37,458 nt of DNA from Prevotella sp. (GCA_017428055.1 JAFRRN010000102.1:1-37458), one strand, 5' to 3'. Counted from the stretch's first letter, positions 8,498-16,967 are shown. Notes: generated from the letters alone by a model not told the origin. Program-made: numbers and translations.

Positions 8498-9004
8498 ATG
8501 AAGAAGACAATTTTAGCTATTATAGCTGCAATCACGGTATCAACATCAGTCATGGCACAGTCGGAAGACGGCAAGAGACCTGAGAGACAAAAGATGGACA
8601 AGACCGAAATGGTGAAACACCAGACCGAGCGCATGGTCAAGGAATACGGGCTCAACGAGGCCCAGGCAGCCCAGTTGCAAGAGGTCAACGCCAATTATTT
8701 CGACAAGATGCCACGGATGGGCGGCCCTCGTCCCGGCGGCGGTCGCGGCCAGATGGGCGAGCGAAAGAACACTGACGGCACGACGGGTGCTACGGCCCAA
8801 GGCGAGAAGCGTGAGCGTCCGAGCAAGGAACAGATGGAGGCGCGCATGAAAGAGATGAAAGCCAACCAAGAGGCCTACGAGGGCGAGTTGAAGAAGATCA
8901 TGACCGAAGAGCAGTTCGCCAAATACCAGGAGAACAGTAAGAAACGTATGCAAGGCGGCCCGCGCGGTCCCCGTGGCGGCAACCGCGATCGCTCCAATCA
9001 ATAG
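8498..9004 (+). CDS. DUF4890-type periplasmic protein
   Basis: 168 residues with a cleavable signal peptide (MKKTILAIIAAITVSTSVMA, cleavage after AMA-Q or nearby). The mature protein has two helical, charged segments, KTEMVKHQTERMVKEYGLNE and EQMEARMKEMKANQEAYEG, followed by KKIMTEEQFAKYQENSKK. This pattern resembles Spy/CpxP-like helical hairpins. The linker and tail are rich in Gly, Pro and Arg (PRMGGPRPGGGRGQ; QGGPRGPRGGNRDR). DUF4890 proteins are small, secreted and of unknown function. The A-rich sequence just before the ATG is usual for this phylum. It is followed by a strong intrinsic terminator, so it is a single-gene unit. Confidence 0.8.
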   Translation: MKKTILAIIAAITVSTSVMAQSEDGKRPERQKMDKTEMVKHQTERMVKEYGLNEAQAAQLQEVNANYFDKMPRMGGPRPGGGRGQMGERKNTDGTTGATAQGEKRERPSKEQMEARMKEMKANQEAYEGELKKIMTEEQFAKYQENSKKRMQGGPRGPRGGNRDRSNQ

Positions 9005-9079
9005 AAACGACACTTTTCATAAACTGAACTTTTATTATATCGTGTGAGACTCAATGGGTTATTAGAGTATTCAGGTAAC

Positions 9080-9110
9080 GACCTCCCCAACAATCGGGGA
9101 GGTCTTTTTT
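9080..9110 (+). terminator. Intrinsic terminator after the DUF4890 gene
   Basis: A perfect 9-bp stem (GACCTCCCC at 9080-9088 pairing with GGGGAGGTC at 9096-9104) with a 7-base loop is followed directly by six T residues. The downstream T-rich stretch overlaps the promoter of the next gene. Confidence 0.9.
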
Positions 9111-9138
9111 GTGAATTTGTTTTTTTTTCGTATTTTTG
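9107..9138 (+). promoter_or_regulatory. Promoter for the DUF4738 lipoprotein gene
   Basis: TATTTTTG at 9131-9138 matches the -7 consensus TAnnTTTG. The -33 position exactly 20 bases upstream reads TTTT (one mismatch to TTTG) and lies in the T-tract of the preceding terminator. The transcript would start about 15 bases before the ATG at 9160. Confidence 0.55.
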
Positions 9139-9159
9139 CAGCCTAATTGAAGAGTTGAA

Positions 9160-9750
9160 ATGAGAAAATTACCTTTTATTTTGTTATCATGCCTTTTGTT
9201 GGCATCGATGGTGGGCTGCCAGGATAAACCCAAGAACGAAGTGATTATCACCAAGATGCCACCCAAGAGGGTGGTGAACAAGGACACCTTGCGGGTGGGC
9301 GACTATTCCCAAAGCCGTGACGTGGAGTGGGTGGGTGCTACCTATACCGTGGAAGTAAACCGCCAGGCCGACTCCTCCTTGCCCATCGTGAGGGATGATA
9401 ACGGGCAGAGATATTTCGACAACACCATCCTTGTGAGAGTGTACCGTCAGGATGGGAGCGTGTTTTTCAACCGCCAGTTCACCAAGAAGGACTTCGATGC
9501 CTACGTCGATGAGCCTTATCGAAAGAATGGGGTGCTGCTCGGCATTGTCCTCGATAAGGCAGAAGGCGACTTCATCTATATGGCTGCGAGCGTGGGGTCG
9601 CCCGATAAGTCGAGCGATGAGTTCGTTCCGCTCGTGGTGAAAATATCCCGTATGGGTAGTGTGAGCATCAGCAAGGACACACAATTGGATGCCGAGAACA
9701 CGGGCGATTTCCCGGAAAAGGTCGCTATTCCCGACGATGAAGGCGTATAG
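9160..9750 (+). CDS. DUF4738 lipoprotein
   Basis: 196 residues with a lipoprotein signal ending LLLASMVGC (Cys20). The body shows the DUF4738 character: DTLRVGDYSQSRDVEWVG near the start, then VEVNRQADSSLPIVRDDNG, FDNTILVRVYRQDGSVFFNR, TKKDFDAYVDEPYRKNGVLL and SDEFVPLVVKISRMGSVSIS. It is predicted to sit in the periplasm or outer membrane with a beta-rich fold. The family function is unknown. It stands alone between the terminator upstream and the repeat array downstream, convergent with ribH. Confidence 0.8.
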   Translation: MRKLPFILLSCLLLASMVGCQDKPKNEVIITKMPPKRVVNKDTLRVGDYSQSRDVEWVGATYTVEVNRQADSSLPIVRDDNGQRYFDNTILVRVYRQDGSVFFNRQFTKKDFDAYVDEPYRKNGVLLGIVLDKAEGDFIYMAASVGSPDKSSDEFVPLVVKISRMGSVSISKDTQLDAENTGDFPEKVAIPDDEGV

Positions 9751-9803
9751 TTTATGCCTTTGTCTTCCATAATACTATTTGTTCACGCTTTTTTCTGCCT
9801 CAT

Positions 9804-9882
9804 AAACAATTTGTTTGCGATACTTAAACAAATTGTTTACGTATGGCAAACAAACTGTTTAGGTATCGTAAACAAATAACAA
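9804..9882. repeat. Array of AAACAnnnTGTTT near-palindromes at exact 22-bp spacing
   Basis: Three 13-base near-palindromes, AAACAATTTGTTT (9804-9816), AAACAAATTGTTT (9826-9838) and AAACAAACTGTTT (9848-9860), plus a left half-copy AAACAAAT (9870-9877), start at intervals of exactly 22 bp. The 9-base spacers also show mirror symmetry (GCGATAC versus GTATCGT). As a result 9814-9841 and 9845-9872 form an inverted repeat with 28-base arms and six mismatches. It lies between convergent genes, so either protein binding or an RNA hairpin is possible. Confidence 0.75.
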
Positions 9883-9915
9883 AGGCCGCATGTACAGAAA
9901 ACACATGCGGCCTTT
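9881..9915 (-). terminator. Hairpin terminator for the TPR-ribH unit
   Basis: AAAGGCCGCATGT (9881-9893) and ACATGCGGCCTTT (9903-9915) form a perfect 13-bp stem with a 9-base loop. Read on the minus strand it is followed by a T-rich stretch (GTTATTTGTTT), which suits termination of the ribH transcript. On the plus strand the downstream sequence is not T-rich. Confidence 0.65.
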
Positions 9916-9945
9916 ATAGGATTCACATGCGGCCTTTATAGGATT
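9902..9945. repeat. 22-bp perfect tandem duplication
   Basis: Positions 9902-9923 and 9924-9945 are identical 22-base units, each holding ACATGCGGCCTTT and ending ATAGGATT. The duplication copies the right arm of the preceding hairpin, so the left arm can pair with either copy. The unit length equals the spacing of the adjacent palindrome array. Confidence 0.85.
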
Positions 9946-9976
9946 TGATTGCGTAAATAATATCGAGTGGGGAATG

Positions 9977-10453
9977 TCAGAACTTCGCCATTTTGATAGC
10001 GACGATGGCGCATTCCTCACCTTTGTTGCCCAACTTCCCGCCAGCCCGTTCCTGTGCTTGCTGTAGGTTGTCGGTGGTCAAGAGCCCGAAGATGACGGGT
10101 ACATTGCTTGTCGCATTGAGCCTTGAGATGCCTTGTGTCACCCCTTGGCAGATGTAATCGAAGTGCGGAGTCTCGCCCCGTATCACGCTGCCCAATATGA
10201 TGACGGCATCATAGCCATCATTGAGGCACATCTGGTGGGCGCCATAAATCAGCTCGAAACTACCCGGGACGGTCTTCACGTGGATGTTCTCTGTCAACGC
10301 CCCATATTTCTCAAGTGCCGTAACAGCACCATTGAGCAAGTTGCTTGTGATTTCACGGTTCCATTCAGACACCACGATGCCGAAACACATGTTGCTGGCA
10401 TCGGGCACTTTCGACAGGTCTTCCTCCGAGAGGTGGTATAAAGCCGTTGCCAT
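9977..10453 (-). CDS. ribH: 6,7-dimethyl-8-ribityllumazine synthase
   Basis: 158 residues, the normal length. It condenses 5-amino-6-ribitylaminouracil with 3,4-dihydroxy-2-butanone 4-phosphate to give the lumazine precursor of riboflavin, in the cytoplasm. Landmarks are the substrate-binding SEWN and PGSFEL elements, [19 protein letters not shown] carrying the catalytic His, and [11 protein letters not shown] near the C-terminus. The start ATG directly follows the TAA of the upstream TPR gene, so translation is probably coupled. A terminator hairpin lies downstream. No FMN riboswitch is seen before the two-gene unit, and other riboflavin genes are absent from the window. Confidence 0.96.
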   Translation of the reverse strand: MATALYHLSEEDLSKVPDASNMCFGIVVSEWNREITSNLLNGAVTALEKYGALTENIHVKTVPGSFELIYGAHQMCLNDGYDAVIILGSVIRGETPHFDYICQGVTQGISRLNATSNVPVIFGLLTTDNLQQAQERAGGKLGNKGEECAIVAIKMAKF

Positions 10454-11161
10454 TTACTTGGTGGAAAGGCGTTGGATGTATTTGTCAATCTCCTGGCTTT
10501 GCACAAGAGCGGAGTTCACATACTTCGACTTGATGCCTTCGTAAATCTTCAAAGCCTCGTCTTTCTTGCCTTGCGACTCCAGAATCTGTGCTGCTTGCAG
10601 ACGGAAAGTGGGAGCCAAACTGTTATTGACACCATCCTTACCTTGCTTGTCTGCCTTGTCGGCGGCATTCGTCAACGTGCTGACAGCCTTGTCGAGCTGG
10701 TTGACATGGGCGTAAGCGTTGCCTAAAGCGGCGATGGCAGCAGGGCTAACCATTGCATCATTGGCAGGAGAATACTGGTCGAGGTATTTCACGGCCTCAT
10801 TCCATTTGTCAAGGTTGGCATAGCAAAGGCCAGCATAGAGCTTGGCAAGGTTGCCCGCGTCGGTGCTGCCGAAGTCACTCGCAATCTTCAAGAATCCTGC
10901 ATATCCTGCACCGTCGCCGTTGAGAGCCTTGTCGAATTGGTCGGAATTGAAGTATTCCTGGCCTTTTCCGAGGGCTGTGCTTGCCTTGTCCTCGCGGGGA
11001 CCGGACACGTATTCCTTGTACAGGAACAAGCCTGCGATGATTACGATAAGTGCGATGAGTGCGCCGAGGAGGGGCTTCTTGTATTGGTTGAAGAATGCCT
11101 CTGACTTGTTGATGGTCTCGTTTACGTCAATTACTCCTTGTTGTTGTTTCTTTTTTGCCAT
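10454..11161 (-). CDS. TPR protein with N-terminal membrane anchor (YfgM-like)
   Basis: 235 residues. A lysine-rich cytoplasmic start (MAKKKQQQGV) precedes one transmembrane helix (residues about 35-50, GALIALIVIIAGLFLY). The rest, outside the membrane, is made of helical repeats with TPR spacing, including FLKIASDFGSTDAGNLAKLY, GLCYANLDKWNEAVKYLDQY, AALGNAYAHVNQLDKAVSTL and ILESQGKKDEALKIYEGI. The layout resembles YfgM/BamD-like helper proteins that bind partners at the inner membrane. It shares a transcript with ribH, a pairing often seen in Bacteroidales. A promoter (-33 TTTC, 20 bases, -7 TAATTTTG) lies about 50 bases upstream, divergent from recF. Confidence 0.85.
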   Translation of the reverse strand: MAKKKQQQGVIDVNETINKSEAFFNQYKKPLLGALIALIVIIAGLFLYKEYVSGPREDKASTALGKGQEYFNSDQFDKALNGDGAGYAGFLKIASDFGSTDAGNLAKLYAGLCYANLDKWNEAVKYLDQYSPANDAMVSPAAIAALGNAYAHVNQLDKAVSTLTNAADKADKQGKDGVNNSLAPTFRLQAAQILESQGKKDEALKIYEGIKSKYVNSALVQSQEIDKYIQRLSTK

Positions 11162-11207
11162 TATGATTGTTGTTTTTATTATAATCCCTTTTTTGCGTAA
11201 ATCGCCG

Positions 11208-11239
11208 CAAAATTACTGAAATTCTCTCACATATTGAAA
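11208..11239 (-). promoter_or_regulatory. Promoter for the TPR-ribH unit
   Basis: On the minus strand TAATTTTG (11215-11208) matches the -7 consensus. A TTTC (11239-11236), one mismatch from TTTG, sits exactly 20 bases upstream. This is the divergent partner of the recF promoter. Confidence 0.6.
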
Positions 11240-11255
11240 TTTATTGACAGTTTTT

Positions 11256-11287
11256 TTCGTTTTTGAATGATAAAACACCTAACTTTG
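11256..11287 (+). promoter_or_regulatory. Promoter for recF-DUF721
   Basis: TAACTTTG at 11280-11287 is a consensus -7 element and TTCG at 11256-11259, 20 bases upstream, is one mismatch from the -33 TTTG. Because the element lies downstream of an in-frame ATG at 11267, that ATG cannot be the start. This supports the ATG at 11309. Confidence 0.65.
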
Positions 11288-11308
11288 CAGGGAATAAGGC
11301 ACGATGAC

Positions 11309-12427
11309 ATGTATCTGAAAAAGGTAACGATTCTCAATTTCAAGAATATCCAGTCGGCAAGTCTCGATTTGTCGCCTACGTTGAATTGCCTCATCGGACA
11401 TAATGGGATGGGGAAGACCAACCTTCTCGATGCCGTCTATTACATGTCTTTCTGCCGCAGTTTCTTCAACCCCATCGACTCGCAACTGATTTCCCATGGG
11501 CAGGATTTTTTCATGATAGAGGGTGAGTATGCCACTGACCTTGGCGACACCGAGATGCTTTATTGCGGGATGAAGCGTGGCACGAAGAAACACTTTAAGC
11601 GCAACAAGAAGGAATACAAGAAACTTTCGGAGCATATTGGGCTGGTTCCCTTGGTGTTCGTCTCTCCCTCCGACACGCTCTTGATAGAGGGTGGGAGCGA
11701 GGAGAGGCGCAAACTGATGGACGTGGTGATCTCCCAATACGACCATAGTTACATTGAGGCGTTGGCAAATTACAACAAAGCCCTCCAGCAACGCAATGCC
11801 TTGTTGAAGATGGAAGAGGAGCCTGATCCTGCCTTGATGGACATCTGGGAGAATGAGATGGCCCACAACGGGGAGTTGCTGTATGCCAAGCGCAAGGCTT
11901 TCGTAGACGAATTGGTGCCCGTGTTCCAAGATGTGTACCGCCAGATATCGGAGGGAAAGGAGGACGTGTCGCTGAAGTATGTCTCACATTGCCAAAGAGG
12001 CCCGTTGCTTGAGGTCATCCAACGCGACCGTTTCAAGGACTTCGCTGTGGGTTATTCCCTACATGGCTCACACCGCGACGACCTGGAAATGACGCTTGGA
12101 GGCTACCAGATGAAACGTGAAGGCAGCCAAGGGCAACTGAAGACATTTGTTCTCGCCCTGAAACTGGCGCAATTCGACTTCCTCAAGCGCACGGCATCCC
12201 CCAACGTGCCGTTGCTCCTCTTGGATGATATTTTCGACAAGTTGGACGCGCAGCGGGTGGAGCAGATTGTCAAACTGGTGTCTGGCGATGGCTTTGGCCA
12301 AATCTTCATCACCGATACCAACCGTGAGCACCTTGACAAAATCCTCCATAACAGTGGCTTTGACTACAAGCTGTTTTCCGTCAAGGACGGGGAAATCGAA
12401 GAAAGGAAGGAGGGAGAGGATGTTTAA
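11309..12427 (+). CDS. recF: DNA replication and repair protein RecF
   Basis: 372 residues from the ATG at 11309 (MYLKKVTILNFKNIQS), the usual RecF start and length. It is an SMC-like ATPase that binds gapped DNA at stalled forks and helps RecO/RecR load RecA. Walker A is GHNGMGKTN (residues 30-38). The ABC signature is GSQGQLKT and Walker B with the D-loop is PLLLLDDIFDKLD. The frame is open further upstream, but the promoter lies within that extension. The stop overlaps the start of the DUF721 gene by 8 bases, so the two proteins are co-expressed. Confidence 0.96.
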   Translation: MYLKKVTILNFKNIQSASLDLSPTLNCLIGHNGMGKTNLLDAVYYMSFCRSFFNPIDSQLISHGQDFFMIEGEYATDLGDTEMLYCGMKRGTKKHFKRNKKEYKKLSEHIGLVPLVFVSPSDTLLIEGGSEERRKLMDVVISQYDHSYIEALANYNKALQQRNALLKMEEEPDPALMDIWENEMAHNGELLYAKRKAFVDELVPVFQDVYRQISEGKEDVSLKYVSHCQRGPLLEVIQRDRFKDFAVGYSLHGSHRDDLEMTLGGYQMKREGSQGQLKTFVLALKLAQFDFLKRTASPNVPLLLLDDIFDKLDAQRVEQIVKLVSGDGFGQIFITDTNREHLDKILHNSGFDYKLFSVKDGEIEERKEGEDV

Positions 12428-12710
12428 AAGACAAGTGCAAACCCTCGACGACATCCTTCAGTTGGTGTTACGTGAACAAGGGTTGGAAACGCCATTGCAG
12501 CAAAAGCGGCTGATAGACAACTGGCAGCAAGTGACAGGTGCCATGGTTGCACGTTATACACAGGAGAAATTCATCAAGAACCAGACCCTTTTCGTTAAGA
12601 TTACCAATGCCGCCCTCCGCCAAGACCTCTTGATGATGCGTTCCCAATTGGTGAAACGCCTCAACGAGAGTGTGGGCGCATTGGTAATTGTCGATGTCAA
12701 GATCTATTAG
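12420..12710 (+). CDS. DUF721 / DciA-like protein
   Basis: 96 residues from ATG 12420 (MFKRQVQTLDDILQLVLREQ). DUF721 features are visible: a helical N-terminus, NWQQVTGAMVARYTQ (matching the W-x-x-V-x-G-x-x-x-A-x-x-T pattern) and a short beta-rich end, LFVKITNAALRQDLLMMRS. DUF721 includes DciA, which helps load the replicative DnaB helicase. Together with recF this suggests a role in replication or repair. The ATG lies inside the last codons of recF. The final 14 bases overlap the 3' end of the convergent S41 protease gene, so no terminator separates them. Confidence 0.85.
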   Translation: MFKRQVQTLDDILQLVLREQGLETPLQQKRLIDNWQQVTGAMVARYTQEKFIKNQTLFVKITNAALRQDLLMMRSQLVKRLNESVGALVIVDVKIY

Positions 12711-14424
12711 CCATCAGGCGTTGGTCGCGTGAAACGGACCAACGATGATAGGAGTTGTCTAATGATGCCACCTTCCTTTGCTCGCCTTCCTCGGTCGTTT
12801 CATCGGGCAGGGTGGGGAATGCCGCATCGTCCTTAAAAACTTTCAACGCTTTCTCTACCACGTGGTCGAACTGGTTGATGTATTCATTCCATGCCTCCTC
12901 GTCGAGTATGTTATAGATGATGCGACTGATGATATAACGTTCTAAGAGGGCATGTGACTTTTGTATCAACAGGTTGCGCCTCTTCAACCCATGCTTGTCG
13001 GCATAGACAGCGAACCTCTCCACGATGTCCTGCTTACGCAGATAATTGGCAAGGGTCTCCATCTGCTTGTAATTATTGAGCTTCTGGCGGTTGTCATCGG
13101 TATAGGTGTATGCGAACTGCAAGATGAGTCCGCTCATACTTGCCTGTTTATAATACGATGTCATGTTGACGGTGTCCTCGGGAACGAAGATGTCGGGCGT
13201 GATGCCGCCACCGCCATACACCTCCCGTCCAATGCCGGTGTGGTAAGTGGGGCCGGTATGCTTGATGCTGTCTTGTGAGAAGAACTCACCATGCTCATAG
13301 CGGTCGATAATGTCTTGCTCATAACCCATCCCGTCACCGGCGGTATAGGGTTTTTGGATGCAACGGCCAGAGGGCGTATAATAGCGGGCGATGGTGAGTC
13401 GGATCATCGAGCCGTCGGGGAAACCAATCTGTTGCTGCACAAGTCCCTTGCCAAAGGAACGCCTTCCGATGATGGTGGCGCGGTCGTTGTCTTGCATGGC
13501 TCCCGCCAAGATCTCCGCCGCAGACGCCGACCCCTCGTTAATTAAGACGATCAGGGGGATTTTTTGGTAGCTGCCATGCCCGTCGCTGCGGTAGTCTTGC
13601 CGTGGTGACTTGCGCCCCTCGGTGTACACGATGAGCTTGTTCTTTGGCAGGAATTCATTGGCAATTTGCACGGCAGACTGTAAATAGCCGCCAGTATTAT
13701 CGCGAAGGTCGATGATGAGGTTGCCGAACCCCTCCTGTGAGAGTTGCGCCAATGCGATGAGAAGTTCCGGGTAAGTTGTCTCCCCAAAGTTCTTGATGCG
13801 GATATACCCGGTGTTATCGTCAATCATATAGGTGGCGGCGATGCTCTTTTGGGGTATCTCCCCGCGGGTAATCGTGATTTGTTGAATAGCCTTCTGGCCA
13901 TAGCGGATGACACCCACCTTGACCTTGGTTCCCTTCGGGCCTTTCAGTCGGTGCTGGGCTTCTTGGTTGGTGACCACCTTTCCCACAAACGGCTCGTCAT
14001 CGATAGTCACGATTTTATCTCCCGCCAAGACACCTGAACGTTCAGCCGGTCCATTGGAAATCACGTTCTGCACATGTATCGTGTCCTCGCGGATGGTAAA
14101 TTCGATGCCCACGCCAGAGAACGAGCCTTTCAAGTCATCATTCGTCGCTTCCACATCCTTGGCGCTGATGTAGACGGAATGGGGGTCAAGCTCCGAGAGG
14201 ATTTGTGGGATGGCTTTCTCCACAAGTGAGTCAATATTGACGTTGTCAACATATTGGTCGTCAACAATGTGTAGGAGGTTGTTGAGTCGATTGCTTCCCG
14301 AATTGATGATATTGAGGCGGTTTCCTGAAAAATGGTTGGCATAAAACGTGCCGATGAGGATGCCTATGATGACGCAAAGTGCGAGGATCATGGGCATGTA
14401 TCTGTTTGTCTTATTCTGACTCAT
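12697..14424 (-). CDS. S41 family C-terminal processing peptidase
   Basis: 575 residues. An N-terminal membrane anchor (PMILALCVIIGILIGTFYA) places the enzyme in the periplasm. A PDZ domain follows (SGVGIEFTIREDTIHVQNVI to VTIDDEPFVGK). The protease core contains the GYIRIKNFGETT segment, a DLRDNTGG turn (239-246), the nucleophile in EGSASAAEILAGA (Ser301) and the general base Lys326 in GRRSFGKGLVQ. These match the Ser-Lys dyad of CtpA/Prc enzymes, which trim or degrade envelope proteins from their C-termini. The long C-terminal region, with the ITPDIFVPEDTVNMT segment, is typical of Bacteroidetes members. Its start overlaps the end of the dCMP deaminase gene by 14 bases. Confidence 0.93.
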   Translation of the reverse strand: MSQNKTNRYMPMILALCVIIGILIGTFYANHFSGNRLNIINSGSNRLNNLLHIVDDQYVDNVNIDSLVEKAIPQILSELDPHSVYISAKDVEATNDDLKGSFSGVGIEFTIREDTIHVQNVISNGPAERSGVLAGDKIVTIDDEPFVGKVVTNQEAQHRLKGPKGTKVKVGVIRYGQKAIQQITITRGEIPQKSIAATYMIDDNTGYIRIKNFGETTYPELLIALAQLSQEGFGNLIIDLRDNTGGYLQSAVQIANEFLPKNKLIVYTEGRKSPRQDYRSDGHGSYQKIPLIVLINEGSASAAEILAGAMQDNDRATIIGRRSFGKGLVQQQIGFPDGSMIRLTIARYYTPSGRCIQKPYTAGDGMGYEQDIIDRYEHGEFFSQDSIKHTGPTYHTGIGREVYGGGGITPDIFVPEDTVNMTSYYKQASMSGLILQFAYTYTDDNRQKLNNYKQMETLANYLRKQDIVERFAVYADKHGLKRRNLLIQKSHALLERYIISRIIYNILDEEAWNEYINQFDHVVEKALKVFKDDAAFPTLPDETTEEGEQRKVASLDNSYHRWSVSRDQRLMANRS

Positions 14425-14863
14425 TGGTATTGGGGTTTATGTATTTCACTTCAATATTGGCGCGACGTAATAGGTTGATACCGTCTTCTAACCTGTATTG
14501 CTCACCATACACCACACGTTTGATGCCTGCCTGGATGATGAGCTTGGCACATTCGATACAGGGGGAGGCGGTGACATATAGGGTGGCGCCGTCGCTGTTG
14601 TTGTTGCTTCGCGCCAGTTTGGTGATGGCATTGGCCTCGGCGTGCAACACGTAAGGCTTCGTGACATTGCTTTCGTCCTCGCAGATGTTCTCAAATCCAC
14701 TCGGCGTGCCGTTGTAACCGTCGCTGATAATCATTTTCTCCTTGACGACGAGGGCGCCAACCTTACGTCGCTGGCAATAGCTGTTTTCAGCCCAGATCAT
14801 CGCCATTCGCAAGTATCTCTTGTCTAAATTCAGTTGCTTCTCGTCTCTTGGATCCATGGTCAT
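14411..14863 (-). CDS. Deoxycytidylate (dCMP) deaminase
   Basis: 150 residues. It converts dCMP to dUMP, feeding thymidylate synthesis. The zinc site is complete: HAEANAI (His74, Glu76 as proton shuttle) and PCIECAK (Cys102, Cys105). YLRMAMIWAENSYCQRRKVG and the ISDGYNGTPSGFEN loop fit the ComEB-type family. The ATG overlaps the TGA of the M3 peptidase gene (ATGA), and a second ATG two codons later is an alternative start. The three genes M3 peptidase, dCMP deaminase and S41 protease therefore form one overlapping unit. Confidence 0.93.
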   Translation of the reverse strand: MTMDPRDEKQLNLDKRYLRMAMIWAENSYCQRRKVGALVVKEKMIISDGYNGTPSGFENICEDESNVTKPYVLHAEANAITKLARSNNNSDGATLYVTASPCIECAKLIIQAGIKRVVYGEQYRLEDGINLLRRANIEVKYINPNTNESE

Positions 14864-16944
14864 TGGGGTCTTTTGATGCCGTTCCGTACAAGGAGGGCGT
14901 CGATGGTGGGTTCTTGTCCTCGGAATCGCTTATATAAGGTCATGGGATGTTCCGTCCCACCTTTCGAGAGGATGCAGTCGCGGAACCGCTGCGCTGTCTC
15001 TTGGTTGAAAATCCCCTCATGCTTAAAGACGCTGAAGGCATCGGCATCGAGCACTTCCGCCCACTTATAACTGTAATAACCCGCAGCATAGCCTCCTGCC
15101 ATGATATGCGAGAACTGAACTGTCATGCACGTATCGGGCAGTTGCTTGGAGATGATGGCACGTTCCCAAGCCTTTTTCTCAAAGGGTTTGATGTCATCTG
15201 TGAAAGGACTTTTCAATGTATAATATGCCATGTCTAACAGGCCAAAGCTCACTTGTCGCATACATCCCGATGCCACCATGAAGTTTCGGCTGTCGATAAT
15301 CCGTTGAATGAGGTCATCGGGCAATGGCTCTCCTGTCTGGTAATGGAAAGCGAAGGTGCGAAGGAAGTCTTTCTCGATGGCGAAGTTCTCCATGAATTGC
15401 GACGGTAGTTCCACGAAGTCCCACCATACATTGGTGCCGCTGAGGCTCTCGAAGCGGGTGTTGGCGAACATGCCATGCAGCGAATGGCCAAACTCATGGA
15501 GGAAAGTCTCCACCTCGCCGAGGGTAAGCAGGGCGGGTTTCTCCTCCGTCGGCTTGGTGAAATTCATCACCACGCTGACATGTGGGCGCACGTTCTTGCC
15601 CTTCTCGTCAATCCATTGCCCTTGGTATTCGGTCATCCATGCCCCGCCTTGCTTGCTCTTGCGCGGGTGGAAGTCGGCATAGAAGACAGCGAGATATGAG
15701 CCATCCTTGTCATACACCTCGTATGCCTTCACGTCGGGGTGGTACACGGGGATGTCTTTGTTCTCCTGAAACGTGATGCCATAGAGTTTGTTAGCCAAGC
15801 CGAACACCCCGTCTATTACCTTGTCGAGCTGAAGATAAGGGCGCAACATCTCCGAGTCGATGTTATACTTCTTCATCTGCAACTTGTGCGAATAGTAGCC
15901 AGAGTCCCAAGGCATCATTTCCTCGCCCTCGCCCAAGTCTTCCTTTGCGATGGCTTTCACCTCCTCGCGCTCCTCGATGGCAGTGGGCTTGTAGGCATCG
16001 ATGAGGTCGTTGAGGAGCTTATACACATTCTCCACATTCGTTGCCATGCGGTGTTTCATCACATAGTCGGCAAAGGTGTCATAGCCCAGCAACTGCGCCA
16101 ACTCGCGCCGTAGGTTGACAAGGCGTTGGCAGATGGCCTCATTGTTCTCCTCATTGTCGTGGGTACACAGGGTGTTGTATGCCATATACATCTGCTTGCG
16201 GAGGTCTCGCTGGGTGGAGTAGGTCATGAAAGGCGAGTACGAAGGGCCGTCAAGGGTGAACACCCATCCGTCCAAACCCTCCTCCTTGGCAGCCATTGCA
16301 GCCGCTTGCCGTGCCGTCTCGGGCAGTCCGTCGAGTCGTTGCTCGTCGGTGAGATGTAGCCTGAAGGCCTTTTTCTCCTTCAATAAGTTTTGTGAGAATT
16401 GCAAGGAGAGGATGCTCGCCTCCTCGGTGAGCTGGCGCAACCGCTCTTTCCCCGCCTCATCCAATAAGGCTCCACTTCTGACAAACCCGTCATATTCTGT
16501 TTCCAGCAACATGCTTTCCTCGGGTGTCAGCTCTCGGTGGTGCTCGTACACATACTTGACTTTCTCAAATAACTTCTCGTTGAGCATCACATCATTGGAG
16601 TGTTTGGTCAGGATGGGACTCATCTTCTGCGCCAACTCATCCATGTCATCATCCGTGTTGGCACTTAACATGTTGAAAAAGACGTTGGAGACGTTGTCCA
16701 ACAAGTCATAATAATCGTCGGGCTTCTCCTTGTCAATACGGATGATGGTGTTGTCGAACGTCGGTTCGGAGGGGTCGTTGACGATGAGGTCTGTCATCTC
16801 GTCCTCGCGCCGTATGCCCTCCATGAAGGCTGCTTCATAGTCTTCTAACTGGATGCGGTCGAACGGAACGGTTTCGTGGGGAGTATTGTACTTTTCAAAA
16901 AAGGGATTGATGCGTTCTTTCTTCTCTTCAAAATTCTCACTCAT
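14860..16944 (-). CDS. M3 family metallopeptidase (peptidyl-dipeptidase Dcp / oligopeptidase type)
   Basis: 694 residues with no signal peptide. The catalytic zinc motif is HEFGH (His483, Glu484, His487) in VETFLHEFGHSLHGMFA, with the third ligand probably Glu512 in WWDFVELPSQFMEN. Other family marks are the YADFHPRKSKQGGAW block and the C-terminal MAGGYAAGYYSYKWAEVLDAD. Length and layout match M3A enzymes, which degrade oligopeptides or release C-terminal dipeptides. A promoter lies just upstream (16968-16999). It is the first gene of a three-gene unit with dCMP deaminase and the S41 protease. Confidence 0.95.
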   Translation of the reverse strand: MSENFEEKKERINPFFEKYNTPHETVPFDRIQLEDYEAAFMEGIRREDEMTDLIVNDPSEPTFDNTIIRIDKEKPDDYYDLLDNVSNVFFNMLSANTDDDMDELAQKMSPILTKHSNDVMLNEKLFEKVKYVYEHHRELTPEESMLLETEYDGFVRSGALLDEAGKERLRQLTEEASILSLQFSQNLLKEKKAFRLHLTDEQRLDGLPETARQAAAMAAKEEGLDGWVFTLDGPSYSPFMTYSTQRDLRKQMYMAYNTLCTHDNEENNEAICQRLVNLRRELAQLLGYDTFADYVMKHRMATNVENVYKLLNDLIDAYKPTAIEEREEVKAIAKEDLGEGEEMMPWDSGYYSHKLQMKKYNIDSEMLRPYLQLDKVIDGVFGLANKLYGITFQENKDIPVYHPDVKAYEVYDKDGSYLAVFYADFHPRKSKQGGAWMTEYQGQWIDEKGKNVRPHVSVVMNFTKPTEEKPALLTLGEVETFLHEFGHSLHGMFANTRFESLSGTNVWWDFVELPSQFMENFAIEKDFLRTFAFHYQTGEPLPDDLIQRIIDSRNFMVASGCMRQVSFGLLDMAYYTLKSPFTDDIKPFEKKAWERAIISKQLPDTCMTVQFSHIMAGGYAAGYYSYKWAEVLDADAFSVFKHEGIFNQETAQRFRDCILSKGGTEHPMTLYKRFRGQEPTIDALLVRNGIKRPQ

Positions 16945-16967
16945 ACTATGTTTCTTATGGAATCTTG

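Noticed and set aside
11267-11308. Upstream ATG as the recF start
   Set aside because: The -7 element (11280-11287) lies downstream of it, and RecF proteins normally begin at MYLKKV-like sequence.
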